Assembly: GCA_945874665.1 (NCBI GenBank) | Contig: CAMCHJ010000001.1 | Coordinates: forward strand, 310,001-374,000 | DNA: 64,000 nt | Direction of reading: 5' to 3' | Source: Chitinophaga pinensis | GTDB lineage: Bacteria; Bacteroidota; Bacteroidia; UBA7662 | Part shown: piece by piece, positions 18,181 through 26,078 of the stretch | How the letters are laid out: the number at the start of each line of letters is the position of its first letter | How positions within the stretch are numbered: the stretch's first letter is position 1 | The notes under the pieces: model-generated | The model's input: only the letters and a program-made list of their open reading frames with translations | What the model was told of the DNA's origin: nothing | The model's database searches: none | Position numbers and translations under genes: made by a program

Positions 18181-19422
18181 ATGAACGCATTGAAGTTAAA
18201 TCAATATACGCCGCATTCAGTATCGATTCTATGTACGGAACTTAGCTGTTTGGTGGCCAAGAATTATGATTTAAGGCCTTTCGATTCTAGAACAATTGAT
18301 TTTCTTGATGGGTTGTCTAAGTTAATTCTTGGAGATAAGGCGATCAATAGACGTCCGGAAATGGCTGCTTTAGGTTTTTGGCTTAGAAAAGCGCAGTTGA
18401 AGAAAATGATGGTGGAGCAAGAGCAATTGCTTAACAATCCTCAATTCAAGGTGGCTCCAATTGGTAAAGTATTCCATATTTGTCCAGCAAACGTAGATAC
18501 TATGTTTATGTACAGCATGGTCGTAGCGCTCCTCATGGGAAATAGAAATATACTCAGGATATCCAAACGTATGGATGCCCCACATGTGCTAAGTTTATTT
18601 GATAAGTTGAATTTGCTCTTAGAAGCTGAGGAATTCACCTTATTCAAGGACTACATAAACATCATTAGTTACGATCACAATGCGGATATTAGTAATTATC
18701 TCTCTACTGGGGCAAATGCTAGATTGATTTGGGGTGGAGACTCTACTATTAAAACTTTTCAATCTTTTGAAAAGGCACCTAGAACGAAAGACATTGTTTT
18801 TGCAGACAGGATTTCAATGATGATCTTAGATTCTGAAAAAATATTGTCTTGTGAGGGTAAGGCCTGGGACGAACTCTTACGTAATTTTTACAACGACGCC
18901 TATACTTTTGATCAAATGGGATGTTCGTCTCCACAAACAATATACTTTTTAGGTTTGCATCAATACTGTGAACAAGCTCGAATAAAGTTGAGTAAAGGCC
19001 TTCAAGAATTTCTTTTAGCGGAATATGAAAATGACGTAAGTTCACTTGCATCCTTAAAGCTAAATAGAATGGTCGATGATGCTCTTGAGGGGAAAATATT
19101 GAATCAATCAGGCAACAATTTATTTAAGTTATTACAATTAGTCGAAATCAGCGACTCAAATTCATTACATGGTTGTGGTGGTGGCTATTTTTATTTTAAA
19201 GATTGTAATAAAATAAAAGATATGGTTGCTTTAAATGTCCCCAAAGTTCAGACAGTAAGTTATTTTGGATTATCCCATGATGATAAAAATGAACTTATGA
19301 AATTAGCCTATGGAGAAGGAATTGATCGCATTGTGAAAGTAGGAAACGCCCTTAACTTTCATTATATATGGGATGGCTATAATCTTTTTCAAGAATTAAG
19401 CCGTAAGGTGTATATTGAATGA
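18181..19422 (+). CDS. LuxC-like acyl-CoA/acyl-protein reductase
   Basis: A 413-residue member of the LuxC acyl-CoA reductase family. VFHICPANVDTMFMYSMVVALLMGN near residues 98-121 is the cofactor and membrane-like block, and Cys248 in FDQMGCSSPQTI matches the active-site cysteine that forms the acyl thioester before NADPH reduces it to an aldehyde. With the LuxE-like partner it forms a fatty-acid-reductase pair. It ends the acyl cassette; 132 bases without a gene follow before the exosortase. What the aldehyde is used for is not known. Confidence 0.88.
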   Translation: MNALKLNQYTPHSVSILCTELSCLVAKNYDLRPFDSRTIDFLDGLSKLILGDKAINRRPEMAALGFWLRKAQLKKMMVEQEQLLNNPQFKVAPIGKVFHICPANVDTMFMYSMVVALLMGNRNILRISKRMDAPHVLSLFDKLNLLLEAEEFTLFKDYINIISYDHNADISNYLSTGANARLIWGGDSTIKTFQSFEKAPRTKDIVFADRISMMILDSEKILSCEGKAWDELLRNFYNDAYTFDQMGCSSPQTIYFLGLHQYCEQARIKLSKGLQEFLLAEYENDVSSLASLKLNRMVDDALEGKILNQSGNNLFKLLQLVEISDSNSLHGCGGGYFYFKDCNKIKDMVALNVPKVQTVSYFGLSHDDKNELMKLAYGEGIDRIVKVGNALNFHYIWDGYNLFQELSRKVYIE

Positions 19423-19554
19423 TAAATTATGTAATGCCTAATTTTTAGTAATTATGTTGAAATATGAATATGTTGCTGAAAAGAGCTCAAGGTGTGACAA
19501 TTGAGTCAAACGCCAACGGCCTGTAATTAATAATATTCATACAAATATCAACAC

Positions 19555-20166
19555 TTGCCCGGGTTTAGTACTAAGTTTAAGCGTTTTCAATTGTTAAAAT
19601 TAGCACAAAATATTTTCTTTAAATTTCGCCCCATTTTCAACTTTCTGTTGATTTTCATCCTGACTTTTCTCGTCTTTTCTGTGGTATATGACCTGTATTT
19701 ACATCGCTTTGAAGATAAAACCGATGGCATGTCGGCTTACGTTGGTAGGCAAGCCGCCAGCCTACTAATTGTGATGGGTTTTGATGCCTTTGCAACAGAC
19801 ATGCATGCCGATAAAAGCACGCATGTAGGCATTGACGGATTTGCGCGGGTAAAGGTGATAGAAGGGTGCAACGGGCTTTCAGTAATGATACTTTTCGTGG
19901 CTTTTTTGCTCGGTTTTCCAGGGAAACTCAAGAGCATGGCGTGGTTTCTTCCCGCCGGTTTGCTGGTTATTCACTTTTTCAATATCCTCCGCGTGGCCAT
20001 GCTTGGCTGGGCGGTTTACCGTTTTGGTGAAACTGGATACTACATCTACAAAGAATTGTTTACAGCCTCCATTTACCTACTAGTGCTCACCCTCTGGTTT
20101 CTTTGGGTTCAGAAATATGGCAGCTTTAATAAAGTTAATGTATGCAATGGAAACGAAGGGCCATAG
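19555..20166 (+). CDS. xrtF: exosortase family protein, XrtF type
   Basis: A 203-residue membrane protein with about five hydrophobic segments (first at residues 27-46). VIEGCNGLSVMILFVAFLL contains the candidate nucleophile Cys105, and HFFNILRVAML contains Arg146. Exosortases cut and re-join C-terminal sorting signals of exported proteins and often sit in exopolysaccharide loci. The third catalytic residue, a histidine before the last membrane helix, is not seen: the segment YYIYKELFTASIY has tyrosine or lysine there, and no histidine occurs after Arg146. The start is TTG at 19555 or 19591; no ATG lies before the first helix. It overlaps its partner gene. Confidence 0.82.
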   Translation: MPGFSTKFKRFQLLKLAQNIFFKFRPIFNFLLIFILTFLVFSVVYDLYLHRFEDKTDGMSAYVGRQAASLLIVMGFDAFATDMHADKSTHVGIDGFARVKVIEGCNGLSVMILFVAFLLGFPGKLKSMAWFLPAGLLVIHFFNILRVAMLGWAVYRFGETGYYIYKELFTASIYLLVLTLWFLWVQKYGSFNKVNVCNGNEGP

Positions 20167-20558
20167 GCCTACTGGCTGTGCTGATATTGCTAGTTTCATT
20201 TCAATTTCGCGCTATCAATTTTACAGGTTTGTTGCTCGGTAATGGGGCTGATGATGCACGGACTTGGTTTATAATTCTAAACAAGGGGGTGCGTTATTTG
20301 ATTAATAATCTAGCTGCGCTTGCGCTATTGTGGGGGCTTTTCCAACGCCGTGATTACTTGCAACTGGCAGTAGTTGTTCTTTTATTTGGTCTTTTTGTGC
20401 TTTTACCACTCTACTTTGTTGGCTATTTCTACTTCCGTGAGAGCCTTGGCGTTACATTGAGTTACCTTCACCGCTTGGTCATGAATCCGACTTTGATGAT
20501 GCTCTTGATACCGCTTTTTTATTATCAGCGCAACTTAGAAAACACCAAAAGCGTTTAG
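20142..20558 (+). CDS. exosortase F system-associated membrane protein
   Basis: A 138-residue protein with about four membrane segments, overlapping the xrtF gene by 25 bases. Its length, charged FRESL loop, and tail RLVMNPTLMMLLIPLFYYQRN fit the small protein that regularly follows xrtF in Bacteroidota (the flavo_near_exo family). Function is unknown; a role in folding or substrate delivery for the exosortase is inferred from strict pairing. The DegT gene begins 111 bases downstream. Confidence 0.8.
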   Translation: MQWKRRAIGLLAVLILLVSFQFRAINFTGLLLGNGADDARTWFIILNKGVRYLINNLAALALLWGLFQRRDYLQLAVVVLLFGLFVLLPLYFVGYFYFRESLGVTLSYLHRLVMNPTLMMLLIPLFYYQRNLENTKSV

Positions 20559-20669
20559 CTTTGTCTAGTTTTGTGATGTGTAATTAGCTCCTAAATTCCG
20601 TGTGGAGCAGCAACCGTAATTTTTCTTAAACCACTCAAGGGCCTTCTAGCCTCCTTTTAAAAAGTATTT

Positions 20670-21806
20670 ATGTCAAGCAATCCAAAGGTCTGGCTTTCTT
20701 CTCCCCACATGGGATCGGCCGAATTTGAATTTGTAAAAGAAGCGTTTGATACCAATTGGATTGCGCCACTTGGCCCACATGTTAACGGGTTTGAAGCAGA
20801 TCTGGTGGCCTATACAGGAACAAAGGAGGCGGCGGCATTGAGTAGTGGCACAGCTGGCCTACACTTAGGTCTTATTGAACTAGGCGTCGTAGCTGGCGAT
20901 GAAGTGATTTGTCAAAGTTTTACCTTTTCTGCTTCTGCGAATCCAATTGCTTATCAAGGTGCGATTCCCATATTTGTGGACTCTGAAGCGGATACTTGGA
21001 ACATGAGTCCGTATTGGTTGGAAAAGGCCATTGAAGCCCGTATGGCCATTGGTAAAAAGCCCAAAGCCATTATTCCAGTGCATTTATACGGCATGCCTGC
21101 CAAAATGGACGAGATCATGGCCATAGCGCGTAAGTATGACATTCCGGTGTTGGAGGATGCCGCCGAGGCCTTAGGTTCTACTTACCAAGGCAAGGCATGC
21201 GGTACCTTTGGAGCTATTGGAATATTGAGCTTTAATGGCAATAAAATAATAACAACTTCTGGGGGTGGCGCGCTTATTTCAGACGATGAAAATTATGTAA
21301 AACAAGCGCGATTTTTAGCTACACAGGCAAGGGATAATGCCCCACATTACGAGCATTCGCATATAGGATATAATTACCGCATGAGTAATATATGTGCAGG
21401 AATTGGGAGAGGTCAAATGATGGTACTGAAAGAGCGTATTGAGCAAAGACGCGCTAATTTTGATTTTTATGTAAAGGCGCTGAGCCATTTACCTGGGATA
21501 ATGTTCCTTCAAGAACCAACGGGAAGTTTTAGTAATCGTTGGCTAACGACTATTTTAGTAGTCCCATCAAAGTCAGCGGGGATTACCCGTGAAAAAATTC
21601 GTTTAGCCTTAGAAGCCGCAAATATAGAATCGCGCCCGCTTTGGAAGCCCATGCACCTCCAACCTGTTTTTGCGCAAGCTCCATTTTATGGGGACGGCAC
21701 TTCTGAACGTTTGTTTGAGCAAGGCCTTTGCCTGCCCTCGGGGTCCAATTTAACCATGACTGACCTTGAGCGTGTGGTAGAACTTATTCGCACGCTATTT
21801 CACTGA
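20670..21806 (+). CDS. DegT/DnrJ/EryC1 sugar aminotransferase, PglE-like
   Basis: A 378-residue PLP enzyme beginning with KVWLSSPHMGSAEFEFVKEA and DTNWIAPLGPHV, both typical of PglE/LegC-type 4-aminotransferases. Asp163 in LEDAAEALGS and Lys192 in SFNGNKIITTSGGG bind PLP. It would convert UDP-4-keto-6-deoxy-GlcNAc to the 4-amino sugar that a PglD-like enzyme then acetylates. The matching dehydratase gene lies at 39.5 kb and PglC/PglD-like genes at 13.5-14.8 kb. Composition is between the AT-rich and GC-rich parts of the window. Confidence 0.9.
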   Translation: MSSNPKVWLSSPHMGSAEFEFVKEAFDTNWIAPLGPHVNGFEADLVAYTGTKEAAALSSGTAGLHLGLIELGVVAGDEVICQSFTFSASANPIAYQGAIPIFVDSEADTWNMSPYWLEKAIEARMAIGKKPKAIIPVHLYGMPAKMDEIMAIARKYDIPVLEDAAEALGSTYQGKACGTFGAIGILSFNGNKIITTSGGGALISDDENYVKQARFLATQARDNAPHYEHSHIGYNYRMSNICAGIGRGQMMVLKERIEQRRANFDFYVKALSHLPGIMFLQEPTGSFSNRWLTTILVVPSKSAGITREKIRLALEAANIESRPLWKPMHLQPVFAQAPFYGDGTSERLFEQGLCLPSGSNLTMTDLERVVELIRTLFH

Positions 21807-21817
21807 TTACCTTAACC

Positions 21818-21846
21818 AAATTAAAGCTGGTTTTGCAGCTAATTTT
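21818..21846 (+). terminator. weak hairpin after the aminotransferase gene
   Basis: AGCTG and CAGCT pair around a short loop, extended by A/T pairs with a two-base bulge, and are followed by TTTT. The following 170 bases hold no gene and contain AT-rich, slightly repeated text (AACGAATCCC, GTAAATCCC). Confidence 0.3.
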
Positions 21847-22018
21847 CGTCTATGGAGATGAGGAGTCCTGTAGGGGATTTTCGAATAGTGATTAGAGTAT
21901 CCAGCTTTTTGATTTAGTAAAAGTGCTTTTCGGTAAGTAAATGCCGAATTCCAAATAACGAATCCCAAATTGTAAATCCCGTACCTTTACCTTCCGCGTT
22001 TTTAACCTACACCGCCGC

Positions 22019-22747
22019 ATGGGTCTTTTACACTACCTCGCACATTCTATTCCGCTCAGGCACTTCATCGAAAACAAGCTTTTCCGTCCGGCGCGCAGCT
22101 TTAAAAAGCTAACGGCGGCCGCCAGTTTCGACCAGTCGTTACACGCCCTTGCCCATCAAGATGCAGCCGCCTACGCGTACGAGCACTTTAAAGCCGCCGC
22201 CTATTTTCAATCGAAAAAGGAGCTGTACGACTTTTTGATAGCAAAAATTTCACCTGTAAACGGCCTCCTCCTCGAATGTGGGGTGTACAAAGCCGATACC
22301 CTCAATTATTTTGCTGGCAAGCTCAACAGCCGGCAATGGCATGGCTTTGATTCGTTTGAAGGCCTGCCCGAAGACTGGGGCGGAGGCGAAAAAGGCAAAG
22401 GGGCTTTTTCGCTCGGCGGCAAGCTGCCTTCGGTAAAGCGCAATGTACAGTTGCAACCCGGTTGGTTCGAACATACGGTAGCGCCTTTCTTACACAACCA
22501 ACAGCAGCCCGTAGCCTTTATACACCTCGATGCCGATCTGTACAGCGCTACCAAAACAGTTTTAGAAGCCAGCACCCCTTATTTACAGGCGGGTACTTTG
22601 TTGTTGTTTGACGAATATTTCGGTCAAATTGGCTGGCGCGAAGGCGAGCACAAAGCCTTTGCTGAATGGCTCCCAGGCTCGGGTTACCAAGCCACCTGTT
22701 TGGCCTATGCAGCCAATGGAGCTGTTTTATGGCAATTGCAAAAATGA
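22019..22747 (+). CDS. TylF/MycF-like SAM-dependent O-methyltransferase
   Basis: A 242-residue class I methyltransferase. LLLECGVYKADTLNYFA near residue 80 is the SAM-binding loop, HGFDSFEGLPEDW follows, and AFIHLDADLYSATKTVLEA near residue 165 plus LLFDEYFG hold the metal-binding aspartates typical of TylF/MycF macrocin-type enzymes. In polysaccharide clusters such enzymes methylate sugar hydroxyls. It opens the GC-richer second polysaccharide block. Its stop overlaps the next start (ATGA). Confidence 0.85.
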   Translation: MGLLHYLAHSIPLRHFIENKLFRPARSFKKLTAAASFDQSLHALAHQDAAAYAYEHFKAAAYFQSKKELYDFLIAKISPVNGLLLECGVYKADTLNYFAGKLNSRQWHGFDSFEGLPEDWGGGEKGKGAFSLGGKLPSVKRNVQLQPGWFEHTVAPFLHNQQQPVAFIHLDADLYSATKTVLEASTPYLQAGTLLLFDEYFGQIGWREGEHKAFAEWLPGSGYQATCLAYAANGAVLWQLQK

Positions 22748-23493
22748 GCGATACGCCCTTCTTATCTATCATAATCGCCACCCGCAATTGCAAGGAGGCC
22801 CTACAAACCACCCTGGAGCAATTGCAGCGCCTCCAGTCCGCCTTTCCCTTAGAAATTTTAATTGCCGATGCCTTGAGTACCGATGGCACGGCCGATTACA
22901 TCGCCACCCAAGCCGCCCAGCTGAGTTGGTGGGTAAGCGAGCCCGATGCCGGCATTTACGACGCCTGGAACAAATGTTTGGCGCAGGCCCGCGGTCAATG
23001 GATTGCTTTTTTGGGCGCCGGCGATACCTATACGCCCGATGGGCTCACCAAACTGGTGCAAGCCGCCGAGCAAAACCCACAAAGTCACTACATCAGTTGT
23101 CACCAGTGGCAAGTATTGCCCAACGGCCAGGCCATGCGACTTAAAAAATCTTACTGGCACCCCAAAACCTTCCAAAAACGCATGACCCTCACCCATGTGG
23201 GTTGCTTTCACGCCCGTAATGCCTTTGCGCAATACGGGTTTTTTGATACGTCGTACCGCATTTGTGCCGATTACGCTTGGTTGCTGCGCATCGGCACAGC
23301 GCTCCAACATACCTTGGTACCCGAGCCCTGTGTAAACATGCTCATCGGGGGCATTAGCGATGGCAATGCCTTGGTGTTCGAAGAAACGGCACGTGCGCAG
23401 CGCGCCCATACGCACTTGCCTCACTGGCGCATACAGTTACTCAAGCAAGAGGCTGTATTGCGCAAAAAAATACGTCACTGGTGGCTGTCGTAG
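22744..23493 (+). CDS. GT2-family glycosyltransferase (WcaA/SpsA-like)
   Basis: From ATG 22744 it gives 249 residues starting MSDTPFLSIIIATRNC. The upstream extension to 22666 only reads through the methyltransferase. The GT-A core shows ILIADALSTDGTADYI, SEPDAGIYDAWNKCLA and WIAFLGAGD (in place of the usual DxD), all typical of the WcaE-like GT2 subgroup. It adds a sugar to the growing repeat unit. The ATGA overlap upstream and a 13-base overlap downstream show tight operon packing. Confidence 0.87.
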   Translation: MSDTPFLSIIIATRNCKEALQTTLEQLQRLQSAFPLEILIADALSTDGTADYIATQAAQLSWWVSEPDAGIYDAWNKCLAQARGQWIAFLGAGDTYTPDGLTKLVQAAEQNPQSHYISCHQWQVLPNGQAMRLKKSYWHPKTFQKRMTLTHVGCFHARNAFAQYGFFDTSYRICADYAWLLRIGTALQHTLVPEPCVNMLIGGISDGNALVFEETARAQRAHTHLPHWRIQLLKQEAVLRKKIRHWWLS

Positions 23494-24590
23494 TGGTTTT
23501 ACACGCCCCCACCGACCGGCGGGCATTCGATTTGTTTAACTGGCTGCGGGTAGAACGTCCGGACCTCCGTTTTTTACTCTGGGCCAAAAAAATAAATACC
23601 GCAGAACGCTGGCTGTATCCGGCCGGCGAGTTCCTAGCTGTTGCCGATCTAGAGGCCCTTTTAGCACACATCGCGGCGCAGCAGCAAACCACCTTTGTAT
23701 GGCTGCCGCTGATGGAAGACGACCTCTCGGCATTGCTCTCAAAACCCCAAATACCGCCGAACCTGCGCCTCCTTGCACCTGCAGTGGCCGATTTTGAGCT
23801 CGCCCGCAACAAAACCAGCTTCACCGCCCGTTTCTCGCAGCAGCAACTCACCCCCCAGCACTATACGCTGGAGGAGCTGCAGCAGCATTTTCCCGCCAGC
23901 GGCGTGGTAGCCAAGCCAGCCATCGGCAAAGGCGCCATCGGCCGGCAGTACATCAACAGCGCCGCCGATTTGTACAAAATTCAGCCCGGCGATACCATCC
24001 AGCAGCGCATTGGCGCAGGCAAAGAAGTGATTGGCGCCTTTTTTTTGATGCAACACGGAAAAGTAATACGCCACTACCAACACCAGCGCGTGCGCACCTA
24101 CCCCACCGATGGGGGCGTGAGCAGTTGTGCCAAAACGGTTTTGATACCCGACATTGAAGCGGCTGGCGCCCAAATGCTGGCCGAGCTGCACTGGCACGGG
24201 TTGGCCATGCTGGAGTTTTTGCAAGACCCCATTACCGGCCGTTACCTGGCTATTGAATGCAATCCCCGTTTGTGGGGCAGTTGTTTGTTAGGCGAATTTG
24301 CGGGCCACGGTTTGGTAGCCGGTTACATCCAGCTCGCCCTGGGAGAAAGCCTAGCCCGCCGGCAAGCGCTGCCCCAAGCCTACATCCGCTGGTATTTTCC
24401 CTACGAACTTTTATACGCTTTGCGCTCGCCCATCCGTCGCTTTAAACTGCTGTGGGGTGGCGCAGCCGATACCTGCTACATTGGTGGCACCCGCGCGGGT
24501 TGGTGGCGTGCCCTTTTATTTATCGCCGTCAGCGTATTTAAGCCCGAAAAATGGCACATCCTCTACAAAAAAATAACGGGCAGCAGATAA
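23481..24590 (+). CDS. ATP-grasp family carboxylate-amine ligase-like protein
   Basis: A 369-residue protein. VVAKPAIGKGAIGRQYI near residue 140 is the ATP-grasp phosphate-binding strand and loop; LQDPITGRYLAIECNPRLWGSC near residue 255 carries the Mg-binding Glu and Asn. ATP-grasp enzymes join a carboxylate, via acyl phosphate, to an amine or other nucleophile. Inside an exopolysaccharide operon it may attach an amino acid or other acid to an amino sugar, but no substrate can be deduced. The start is GTG 23481 or GTG 23493; the first overlaps the GT2 gene by 13 bases. Confidence 0.8.
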   Translation: MAVVVVLHAPTDRRAFDLFNWLRVERPDLRFLLWAKKINTAERWLYPAGEFLAVADLEALLAHIAAQQQTTFVWLPLMEDDLSALLSKPQIPPNLRLLAPAVADFELARNKTSFTARFSQQQLTPQHYTLEELQQHFPASGVVAKPAIGKGAIGRQYINSAADLYKIQPGDTIQQRIGAGKEVIGAFFLMQHGKVIRHYQHQRVRTYPTDGGVSSCAKTVLIPDIEAAGAQMLAELHWHGLAMLEFLQDPITGRYLAIECNPRLWGSCLLGEFAGHGLVAGYIQLALGESLARRQALPQAYIRWYFPYELLYALRSPIRRFKLLWGGAADTCYIGGTRAGWWRALLFIAVSVFKPEKWHILYKKITGSR

Positions 24591-25195
24591 TGGGTACTGA
24601 AGTTTTTGATTTCGACAAAACCCTCACCTACCGCGACACCACCCTGTCGCTGTTTTGCTTTCGGCAAGGGCCCCTGCGCCGCCTGGGCATTTGCTTGTGC
24701 TACTATGCCTTGGCTGTTTTGGTAAAACTTAAGCTTTTGCAAGTAGCAGCTTTAAAGGAGTGCCTGCTCAACGTTTTTTACCAATCCTACGATGAGCCAC
24801 GTTGGCAGCAACATTGTGCCGCTTTTGTACCCAGCATTCACACCAACCAGTTGTACGCACAAACCGATTGGTTAACAGGACAAAAATGGGTGGTAAGCGC
24901 CTCGATGGAAGCCGTATTGCGGCCGCTTTTTCCGAGCAACGTACAAATCACCGGCAGCTTAGTTTGTAAAACCGGAGGCCGCTGGCAGTTGCAGCAGCAC
25001 CCCTATGGACCGCAAAAAGCCAAATTGCTGCAGGCAGCCGGTGTTTTGGAGGCACAGCGGGTGTACACCGACAGTGAGAGTGACCGGTACCTGATGGCCA
25101 TGGCCAATGAAATTGTGTGGGTGCAGGGCGACCAGCAAACCCATTACACCCGTGCTACCTGGGAGGCTGCACGCGGCAAACTCCCCCAAATTTAA
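24590..25195 (+). CDS. HAD-IB family phosphatase
   Basis: From ATG 24590 (overlapping the previous stop as TAATG) it gives 201 residues beginning MGTEVFDFDKTLT. Asp7 and Asp9 form the DxDxT nucleophile and acid of HAD hydrolases; SASMEAVLRPLF near residue 105 is motif II, and YTDSESDRYLMAMANE near residue 165 is motif IV. The helical cap between motifs I and II fits subclass IB (phosphoserine-phosphatase-like). It would hydrolyse a sugar phosphate or small phosphoester needed by the pathway. Four bases separate it from the deacetylase gene. Confidence 0.83.
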   Translation: MGTEVFDFDKTLTYRDTTLSLFCFRQGPLRRLGICLCYYALAVLVKLKLLQVAALKECLLNVFYQSYDEPRWQQHCAAFVPSIHTNQLYAQTDWLTGQKWVVSASMEAVLRPLFPSNVQITGSLVCKTGGRWQLQQHPYGPQKAKLLQAAGVLEAQRVYTDSESDRYLMAMANEIVWVQGDQQTHYTRATWEAARGKLPQI

Positions 25196-25198
25196 CAC

Positions 25199-26044
25199 AT
25201 GCAACACAAGGCCATTTTTACCATTGACGTAGAAGACTGGTTTCATGCCGGGGTGATGCAGCCCTACCTGAAGCGGCAAAACGGCTCGCCCATGCACCGC
25301 TTGACTGATAACTTAAAGTGGCTGTCTGATTTTTTGGCCAAACACGAGGGCAAGGCTACCTTTTTTGCTTTGTCGTCGCTTACGCCCGTAGTATTGCGGC
25401 AATTGGCCAGCTTGGCCGCCCAAGGCCACGAAATTGCGAGTCATGGTCACACCCACACCAACCTCAACCAGCTCAGCAGCGCCGCCTTGCAAGCCGAGCT
25501 GTTGCAATCGCGCAGCATCCTCGAGCAAGCCACCGCCGCGCCCGTCATCGGTTTTAGGGCGCCCAACTTTTCGATCACCGACCAAGCCTTGGAGCTTTTA
25601 CAAGAAACGGGCTATGCCTACGATTCGAGCTTAAACAACGTGCGCTTGCACAAAGGCTACGGGCGCTTGCAGCAGCATGCGCTGCACCCCAAACCCTACC
25701 TCATTCGGGAAGGGCTTTGGGAGATGCCGCTCAGCACCTACCCCTTGGCGTCGTGGAACCTGCCGGTAGCGGGCGGCGCCTTTTTGCGGCACCTGCCTTT
25801 CGCCTTGTTTCAGCAAGCGGCCCTCAAACTGGCGAGCCAAGGCTACTACCATTTTTACCTGCATCCTTGGGAGGTAGATTTGGCACATCCGCGGGTGCCG
25901 GGCATGCGGCTGCTCGACCAAATGAGGCATTACCGCAACATATCAAAAGTGCCCCAACGCCTCGATGTATTGGCCCAAAAACTCGTTTTTGGGAGCATAT
26001 CGGAGGAGTTAAGTCGCCAAAAAGTTAACCAAAGGCCTGGTTAA
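25199..26044 (+). CDS. polysaccharide deacetylase (NodB-like)
   Basis: A 281-residue carbohydrate esterase 4 domain. IFTIDVEDWFHAG at residues 6-18 holds the catalytic and metal-binding Asp pair; IASHGHTHTNLN near residue 82 holds the two metal-binding His; GFRAPNFSIT near residue 118 and FYLHPWEVD near residue 225 complete the site. The C-terminal part resembles the DUF3473 tail of exosortase-associated deacetylases. There is no signal peptide, so it acts in the cytosol or on a lipid-linked intermediate. It would remove N-acetyl groups from the repeat unit. Confidence 0.88.
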   Translation: MQHKAIFTIDVEDWFHAGVMQPYLKRQNGSPMHRLTDNLKWLSDFLAKHEGKATFFALSSLTPVVLRQLASLAAQGHEIASHGHTHTNLNQLSSAALQAELLQSRSILEQATAAPVIGFRAPNFSITDQALELLQETGYAYDSSLNNVRLHKGYGRLQQHALHPKPYLIREGLWEMPLSTYPLASWNLPVAGGAFLRHLPFALFQQAALKLASQGYYHFYLHPWEVDLAHPRVPGMRLLDQMRHYRNISKVPQRLDVLAQKLVFGSISEELSRQKVNQRPG

Positions 26045-26078
26045 AATTTATGTATATTCGCAACATTAACTAACAAGC

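Noticed and set aside
17109-19422. Bioluminescence operon
   Set aside because: LuxE- and LuxC-like genes are present, but there is no luxA, luxB or luxD, and the neighbours are glycan genes.
22858-23424. 188-residue - strand open frame opposite the GT2 gene
   Set aside because: Antisense shadow; the + strand carries all conserved transferase motifs.
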